Part shown: positions 59,298 to 64,000 of the stretch, in pieces
Layout of the letters: each line of letters starts with the position of its first letter
Position numbering within the stretch: the first letter of the stretch is position 1
Assembly (NCBI GenBank): GCA_938075155.1
Contig: CALJGL010000012.1
Location: 124,001 to 188,000 of the forward strand
Source: UBA12191 sp009937185
Lineage (GTDB): Bacteria; Planctomycetota; UBA8108; UBA1146
Direction: 5' to 3'
DNA: 64,000 nucleotides
The notes under the pieces: model-generated
What the model was told of the DNA's origin: nothing
The model's database searches: none
The model's input: the letters and a program-made list of their open reading frames with translations, nothing else
Position numbers and translations under genes: made by a program

Positions 59298-60018
59298 TTT
59301 GGGTCTCCAATTCTTCCATGGGCTAGGTGCACTAAAGGGCACCTTCGGTCGCGACAGAGGGCATAGACGCACAGGTTACCGGGTAGGCTTCCTGCTTCTC
59401 TTTAACCGTGTCTGGTTGATCGGGTTACTTTTCGGACTCCAATACTGCCAAATCTAGGAACCTTGGAAGTCTCAACTCCTTCGGTATAGATGACAGCATA
59501 AGAGCGGGATTCTAGACCGATGTCTGTAGAGCGGCAAGGGTCCCGCCTCAGGCTTTTCTTCTCAAGGCGTCCAACATCTCGTTATCGGAGCGGATTCTGG
59601 AGTAAAAAAGACCAATGATTGGGCAATTCTTGACTCGAACCGGGCATCTCTTACGATCACAGGTTGGCGGATCCCCCTTCGGGAGGTCCGTCAACCCCAG
59701 AGTTCCCAGGGGGGGCGGCTCAAGCCGTCTCTTCATGTTTTCATCACGATTCGGGGAATCCGGTTCGAATCCATGCGGATGTCGCGCTGATCAGGATTCT
59801 TCCTTTGGAAGATCTTCTCATGCTCGTCGAGCTTATTGAGGAGATTTTTTCGGGGATGTTGTCCTGCAGTTTGCGTCATTTGAAGTGACTACGATTTTTC
59901 GTGGCCACTTTTGCTGGCGTTGCTGTGGCTTCTGAAGAGTCTCAAGCATTGCATTCTGCATATTTTCGATCGGGTCAACTCACGGATTGCCAGGAGCCCC
60001 TGCTAGGGAAGGCCGCGC
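59298..60018. other. 721-bp intergenic region upstream of the pilus ATPase genes
   Basis: No supported protein gene. It holds a 16-bp hairpin (separate entry), CCCC...GGGG around 59695-59715, and short TTCGA-type sequences that resemble tRNA T-loops but do not fold as tRNA. It must contain the promoter for the tandem pilB operon. Several short frames of 60-75 codons overlap each other here with no ribosome site. Confidence 0.5.
59662..59696. promoter_or_regulatory. Long GC-rich hairpin in the region upstream of the pilus ATPases
   Basis: A 16-nt arm beginning GGTTGGCGGA pairs with one ending TCCGTCAACC, 15 of 16 positions pair including two G-U, around a TTC (or cUUCGg-type) loop. No T-run follows on the plus strand, so it is not an ordinary terminator. 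It could belong to a small non-coding RNA or leader. Confidence 0.45.
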
Positions 60019-61713
60019 ATGAAGAAGAAAGTCGGAGAAATCCTGCTCGAAAAAGGCTGGGTTACCGAAGAGCAAGTTCAAAAAGCTCTCTCATACGGTA
60101 AGGCAGAAAATTGTCGTATCGGTGAGGCTTTGTTGAATCTTGAGATTTGCTCACAGGAGCAAGTCACGAGAGCGCTTGCGATTCATTTCCAGTTACCATT
60201 TGCCAACCTTGGTAAGCACGTGATTCCTCAGGAAATCATCGATGCTGTACCCAAGGATGTGGCACTGGAACATCGAATTATTCCGGTAGCTCGTAAAGGT
60301 CGAAGTCTGGTGATTGCACTCTCAGACCCGCTCGACTTCTTTGCTCTCGATAACCTCAGATTCATTCTTTCGACAGAAGTCGATTGTGCACTCGCTATGC
60401 CGGATGCCGTGGATGAAGCCCTCGACGATTACTATCGCCTAGCGGGGGGATACGACTCGGTTCTGGGTGAGGATGCCGGTTCAGACGAAGACGTCGAATT
60501 CGGTCGTGGAGATTATTCCGGAGAAGATGGGGATGCCAATGATGCTCCCGTCATCAAATTGGTGCATATGATCATTGCCAATGCGCTGAAGGCCGGAGCC
60601 TCTGATATTCATGTCGAGCCGATGGAGCACCATCTTCAGGTTCGGTACAGAATCGACGGTGTTTGCCAGATCATGGACTCCCCGCCAAAAAAACTGCAGG
60701 GCCCCGTACTCTCCAGAGTAAAAATTATGGCTCGTATGGATATGGCAGAGAAACGTCGACCACAGGACGGCCGTATCAAGATCAAGATTTCGGGTAAAGA
60801 GATCGACCTTCGAGTCTCTGTTATCCCGACAGTTCATGGCGAGAGCATCGTTATGAGGATTCTTGACAAGGACGCGGGACTGGTTGATCTGGAGAAATTA
60901 GGATTCCACGAATCGGATCTGAAAAGATTCAATAGGATCATCAAGCGCCCGAATGGAATCTTCCTCGTCACCGGGCCTACAGGTTCAGGTAAGACGACAA
61001 CACTTTATTCGGCACTGATGAATCTGAATAAGCCTGACACCAAGATCATTACTGCAGAGCACCCGATTGAATACAACTTGACGGGTATCAATCAGGCGGA
61101 AGTTCGACACGAAATCGGACTCGATTTCTCTCGAATCCTTCGCGCCATGATGCGTCAGGCTCCCAACATCATCCTTGTCGGTGAGATTCGTGACCGGGAA
61201 ACAGCGGACACCGCTATTCAGGCGGCCCTGACTGGACACTTGGTCTTCTCAACCCTCCACACCAATGATGCGCCGTCAGCATTGACGCGTCTCATTGATA
61301 TGGGAGTGAAGCCGTTCCTCGTGGCCTCCGCAGTCCTCTCTATCATGGGGCAAAGACTGATCAGGAAATTGTGTTCGACATGCAAGGAAACCTACGAGCC
61401 GGCTGAAACTGAACTGCGAATGATTGGCCTGACCACTTCGGAGATACAAGGTCAGCAGATCTATAGGCCTGTCGGCTGTGACAAATGTTCTGGTGGATAC
61501 AAAGGAAGACTTGGAATCTATGAGTTGCTGGAGATGTCCTCTGATTTGAGGGACCTGACTTTCAAAAAGTCGGTGTCGAAGGATCTTCGCAACAAGGCAA
61601 GAAGTGAGGGCATGGTGACTCTGCAGGAAGATGCTGTTCGCAAGTTGCTTGCCGGAGTGACCTCGGTTGAGGAAATCCTTCGTGTGACGCACTCCTCGGA
61701 GTTTGCTGGTTAG
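60019..61713 (+). CDS. Type IV pilus/type II secretion assembly ATPase, PilB/GspE family (first copy)
   Basis: Hexameric ATPase driving (pseudo)pilus assembly. N-terminal MshEN/GspE-N domain (about 1-140), catalytic domain with Walker A GPTGSGKTTTL, Walker B IILVGEIRDRETAD, His box GHLVFSTLHTNDA, and a Zn-binding Cys pair set (CSTCK...CDKC). The Asp-box reads TAEHPIEYN, with His where the family has Asp (ExDPxEY). ATG start behind GAAGG. A second, more canonical copy follows 50 bp on. Confidence 0.92.
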   Translation: MKKKVGEILLEKGWVTEEQVQKALSYGKAENCRIGEALLNLEICSQEQVTRALAIHFQLPFANLGKHVIPQEIIDAVPKDVALEHRIIPVARKGRSLVIALSDPLDFFALDNLRFILSTEVDCALAMPDAVDEALDDYYRLAGGYDSVLGEDAGSDEDVEFGRGDYSGEDGDANDAPVIKLVHMIIANALKAGASDIHVEPMEHHLQVRYRIDGVCQIMDSPPKKLQGPVLSRVKIMARMDMAEKRRPQDGRIKIKISGKEIDLRVSVIPTVHGESIVMRILDKDAGLVDLEKLGFHESDLKRFNRIIKRPNGIFLVTGPTGSGKTTTLYSALMNLNKPDTKIITAEHPIEYNLTGINQAEVRHEIGLDFSRILRAMMRQAPNIILVGEIRDRETADTAIQAALTGHLVFSTLHTNDAPSALTRLIDMGVKPFLVASAVLSIMGQRLIRKLCSTCKETYEPAETELRMIGLTTSEIQGQQIYRPVGCDKCSGGYKGRLGIYELLEMSSDLRDLTFKKSVSKDLRNKARSEGMVTLQEDAVRKLLAGVTSVEEILRVTHSSEFAG

Positions 61714-61733
61714 TTAATTTTGAAATCTAACGG

Positions 61734-61754
61734 TGCCGCCCCGTCATGGCGGTG
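61734..61754 (+). promoter_or_regulatory. Hairpin abutting the ribosome site of the second pilB
   Basis: CCGCC-ccgtcat-GGCGG extended by G-U pairs overlaps the first base of the GAGGTGA ribosome site, which ends 4 bases before the ATG. It may lower or time translation of the second copy relative to the first. Confidence 0.35.
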
Positions 61755-61763
61755 AGGTGAGAC

Positions 61764-63473
61764 ATGGCAATGGCTTCTCAGCCACTCGGACAGATCCTCA
61801 AGGAGATGGGTAAAATCTCCGAACTCGACATCCAGGAGGCGCTGCAGGATCAAAAAGCCCGCGGCGGCGCCATCGGTAAGATTCTTTCTGACAAGGGACT
61901 CGTTACTGAAGAGGACCTTCGCATTGCGATTGCAAAGCAGTCAGGAATGGAACCGGTCAATCTGGATGAAATCGTAATGACTGCGGATCTTCTCGATATG
62001 GTTCCTGCCCACGTGGCAGAGACGTACCAAGTAATTCCTGTGGATTTTGATGGCTCAGTTTTGACACTGGCTCTCGCAGATCCACAAAACGTGAGTGCAC
62101 TCGACGACATGAAGTTCATGCTGAATGTCGACGTCAAAGGTGCTCTCAGTGATGCGACTTCTGTAGAAGCTGCATTGACGAAATACTACAGTGATCGTTC
62201 GGAATCGATGGAGAGCTTGCTCGGATCGATGGATTCCGGAGATATGGAAGTCATGGATGACAGTCGTCATCAAATGATGGACATGGATCAGTTGGAGAAA
62301 GACGTCAACGCTGCTCCTGTGGTCAAACTTCTCAACATGGTGCTGTTGTCAGCGATCAAGGATCGTGCTTCAGATATTCACCTAGAACCCTTCGAGAAAG
62401 AGTTCAAGATTCGATACAGGGTAGACGGGGTTCTCTATGAGATGATGCCACCGCCAATACAATTGGCGCGGGCTGTGATCTCAAGAGTGAAAGTCATGTC
62501 CAATCTGGACATCGCTGAGACGCGATTACCTCAGGATGGTCGTATCGAGTTGAACATTGCCGGTCGTCCGGTTGACCTTCGTGTTTCGACACTTCCGACT
62601 ATGTACGGAGAATCGGTCGTAATGAGGGTTCTTGACCGAGGTCAGGTTTCTCTCGATCTGGAACAGATCGGATTGAGAACCAAGGATCTGGAAATCATTC
62701 GCAAACTGATCCTGAAACCAAACGGGATCATTCTTGTGACGGGGCCTACGGGTTCTGGTAAGACGACCACTCTTTATTCATGTCTGAATGAAGCGAACGA
62801 TCCGATGACCAAAATCATCACGACTGAGGATCCGGTAGAATACAACATCGATGGAATCGTTCAGATTCCCATCAACGAGGATATCGGGGTGACCTACGCT
62901 GCTTGTCTCCGTGCCATCTTGCGTCAGGACCCGGACAAGATTCTCGTCGGTGAGATTCGTGACCTTGAGACGGCTCAGATTGCTGTTGAGGCGAGCTTGA
63001 CGGGTCACATCGTGTTCTCAACCCTTCACACCAACGATGCTCCTTCCTCAGTCATTCGATTGGTGGACTTGGGGATCGAAGCGTTCTTGCTGACTGCGAC
63101 CGTTGAAGCGGTTGTGGCTCAAAGACTGGTGCGTCGTGTCTGTTCAGAGTGCAAAGAAGAGTTTGAGCCGACGGACGAAGTCTTGATGGAGCTCGAATTG
63201 ACCCGTTCAGATGTTCAGGGTCGAACGTTCTTCTACGGAAAAGGCTGCAAAGTTTGTAATGGATCGGGATACAAGGGTCGTATTGCCTTATTCGAGATCA
63301 TGATGATGTCGGACAGACTCCGGGATTTGATCATGGATGGAGCCAGTACACAGGAAATTCAAAATGCGGCTCGTGAAGAGGGTATGCAGACCCTCAGGGA
63401 CGCAGGATTGATCCATATTTACGACGGTGTGACCACGATTGAAGAAGTCGTCAAGGAGACCATCGTCAGTTAG
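61764..63473 (+). CDS. Type IV pilus/type II secretion assembly ATPase, PilB/GspE family (second copy)
   Basis: Full-length paralogue of the preceding gene with all canonical motifs: N-terminal MshEN GQILKEMGKISELDIQEALQ, Walker A GPTGSGKTTTL, Asp box TTEDPVEYN, Walker B ILVGEIRDLETAQ, His box GHIVFSTLHTNDAPSS and Zn motif CSECK...CKVCNG. GAGGTGA 4 bases before the ATG. The PilC/GspF gene follows 67 bp on. Confidence 0.95.
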   Translation: MAMASQPLGQILKEMGKISELDIQEALQDQKARGGAIGKILSDKGLVTEEDLRIAIAKQSGMEPVNLDEIVMTADLLDMVPAHVAETYQVIPVDFDGSVLTLALADPQNVSALDDMKFMLNVDVKGALSDATSVEAALTKYYSDRSESMESLLGSMDSGDMEVMDDSRHQMMDMDQLEKDVNAAPVVKLLNMVLLSAIKDRASDIHLEPFEKEFKIRYRVDGVLYEMMPPPIQLARAVISRVKVMSNLDIAETRLPQDGRIELNIAGRPVDLRVSTLPTMYGESVVMRVLDRGQVSLDLEQIGLRTKDLEIIRKLILKPNGIILVTGPTGSGKTTTLYSCLNEANDPMTKIITTEDPVEYNIDGIVQIPINEDIGVTYAACLRAILRQDPDKILVGEIRDLETAQIAVEASLTGHIVFSTLHTNDAPSSVIRLVDLGIEAFLLTATVEAVVAQRLVRRVCSECKEEFEPTDEVLMELELTRSDVQGRTFFYGKGCKVCNGSGYKGRIALFEIMMMSDRLRDLIMDGASTQEIQNAAREEGMQTLRDAGLIHIYDGVTTIEEVVKETIVS

Positions 63474-63540
63474 GTCATCATCCACTAGGATATCAGCGAC
63501 CGGGGCAAGAAGTCTTGGTCAGATTTAAGGAGCAACCCAG

Positions 63541-64000
63541 ATGGCGGTATTCGAGTTCGAGGCAATCGGACCTGGGGGACAAAAAAAGCGTAGTACTATC
63601 GAAGCTGCAAACCAGGCAGAAGCGATTAAGCAATTACGTTCCAGGGGCATGAAGCCAACAAAAATTCGTGAGAGTAAAAAAGCCGCAGCAGGAGGAGCAG
63701 CCTCGGGTGGTAAGAAAAAGAAAATGGGTGGAGGTCTGTTCGGTGGCTCAGTGTCACAGGCTGACCTTGTCCAGTTTACCCAGCAGTTGGCGACTCTTCA
63801 GGACGCGGGACTTCCCATCGTGCGTTCGCTCAAGATTCTTGCGGACCAAATGAATCCGGGAGTCTTCCAGAACCAGCTCAATCAGGTGACAGAAGATGTT
63901 GAGGGGGGTTCCACTCTTTCGGAAGCTCTCGAAAAATATCCAAAGACTTTCGACACACTCTTCGTTGCCATGGTGAAAGCCGGTGAGGCGGGTGGTGTTC
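63541..64000 (+). CDS. PilC/GspF inner-membrane platform protein (3' end outside window)
   Basis: Start of the polytopic platform protein through which PilB/GspE acts. Residues 1-45 (MAVFEFEAIGPGGQKKRSTIEAANQAEAIKQLRSRGMKPTKI, read in parts) form the family's N-terminal strand-helix, followed by a Lys/Gly-rich linker and the F-domain QADLVQFTQQLATLQDAGLPIVRSLKIL. AAGGAG 8 bases before the ATG. Truncated by the window edge after 153 codons. Confidence 0.93.
   Translation, partial: MAVFEFEAIGPGGQKKRSTIEAANQAEAIKQLRSRGMKPTKIRESKKAAAGGAASGGKKKKMGGGLFGGSVSQADLVQFTQQLATLQDAGLPIVRSLKILADQMNPGVFQNQLNQVTEDVEGGSTLSEALEKYPKTFDTLFVAMVKAGEAGGV

Noticed and set aside
59625..59775. tRNA-like T-loop sequences (CGGTTCGAGTC on the minus strand, GGTTCGAATCC on the plus strand)
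   Set aside because: Neither can form a 5-bp T-stem, and no matching acceptor or anticodon arms are found at the right distances.
59664..59888. 74-codon plus-strand frame in the gap before the pilus genes
   Set aside because: Its first third runs through the strong hairpin and no ribosome site precedes it.
1..64000. CRISPR array, insertion sequence or prophage
   Set aside because: No regularly spaced repeats, transposase, integrase or phage structural genes are visible.

Overview
The window looks like a chromosomal segment from a planctomycete or close relative, with roughly half G+C. The main evidence is the pair at 53663-58510: a DUF1549/DUF1553 'planctomycete cytochrome c' protein followed by a Tat-signal DUF1501 protein. 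Supporting signs are two Ser/Thr kinases with AAA, TPR or extracytoplasmic parts, secreted terpenoid-cyclase-fold and HEAT/PDZ proteins, many lipoproteins, and a futalosine-pathway menaquinone gene (mqnD). There is no rRNA, tRNA, CRISPR array, prophage or insertion sequence that I can support. Genes are densely packed with many 1-8 bp overlaps, and an unusually large share appear to start at TTG.

Layout. 1-5.8 kb: a Ser/Thr kinase cut by the window edge, diverging from a LOR/SDH-family (ornithine cyclodeaminase-like) gene and a GlcD-type FAD oxidase, then a secreted alpha/alpha-toroid protein. 6.1-12.8 kb: an NtrB/NtrC-type two-component pair and an 11-repeat anchored surface protein. 13-16.7 kb: a HEAT/PDZ protein behind a structured leader, a secreted Arg/Lys-repeat protein and a small collagen-like protein, each bounded by terminators. 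16.8-25.5 kb: a tRNA-binding protein, recN, manA, two single-TM proteins and a 1,412-residue kinase/AAA/TPR/GAF signalling protein. 25.5-29.1 kb: a BtuF-like protein, a probable selenoprotein, a rhomboid protease, a small coupled protein and an M42 peptidase. 29.1-32.6 kb, minus strand: rsmD, a cNMP-binding protein, an RluA synthase, a membrane protein and a lipoprotein. 32.8-39.2 kb: a six-gene overlapping operon joining an FtsX/MacB-type exporter to an iron-type uptake ABC system, facing a LolCDE-like pair. 41.7-47 kb: leucine dehydrogenase, rnpA, yidD, a MerR regulator, a 49-residue membrane protein and a radical SAM-DUF2344 fusion. 47.3-50.1 kb: a ferredoxin diverging from mqnD, then a DprE1-like oxidase. 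50.1-53.6 kb, minus strand: a PhoB/PhoR-type pair behind a lipidated outer-membrane protein. 53.7-59.3 kb: the planctomycete cytochrome/DUF1501 pair and a second lipidated barrel. 60-64 kb: tandem PilB/GspE ATPases and the start of a PilC/GspF gene, a type IV pilus or type II secretion locus running out of the window.

The most notable item is at 26404-26751. A thioredoxin/ArsC-like gene reads through an in-frame TGA exactly where the first cysteine of a CxxC motif belongs (U-T-S-C). A strong ribosome binding site lies upstream, and a hairpin with bacterial SECIS geometry follows the TGA. This is best read as a selenoprotein that a standard gene caller would truncate or miss.
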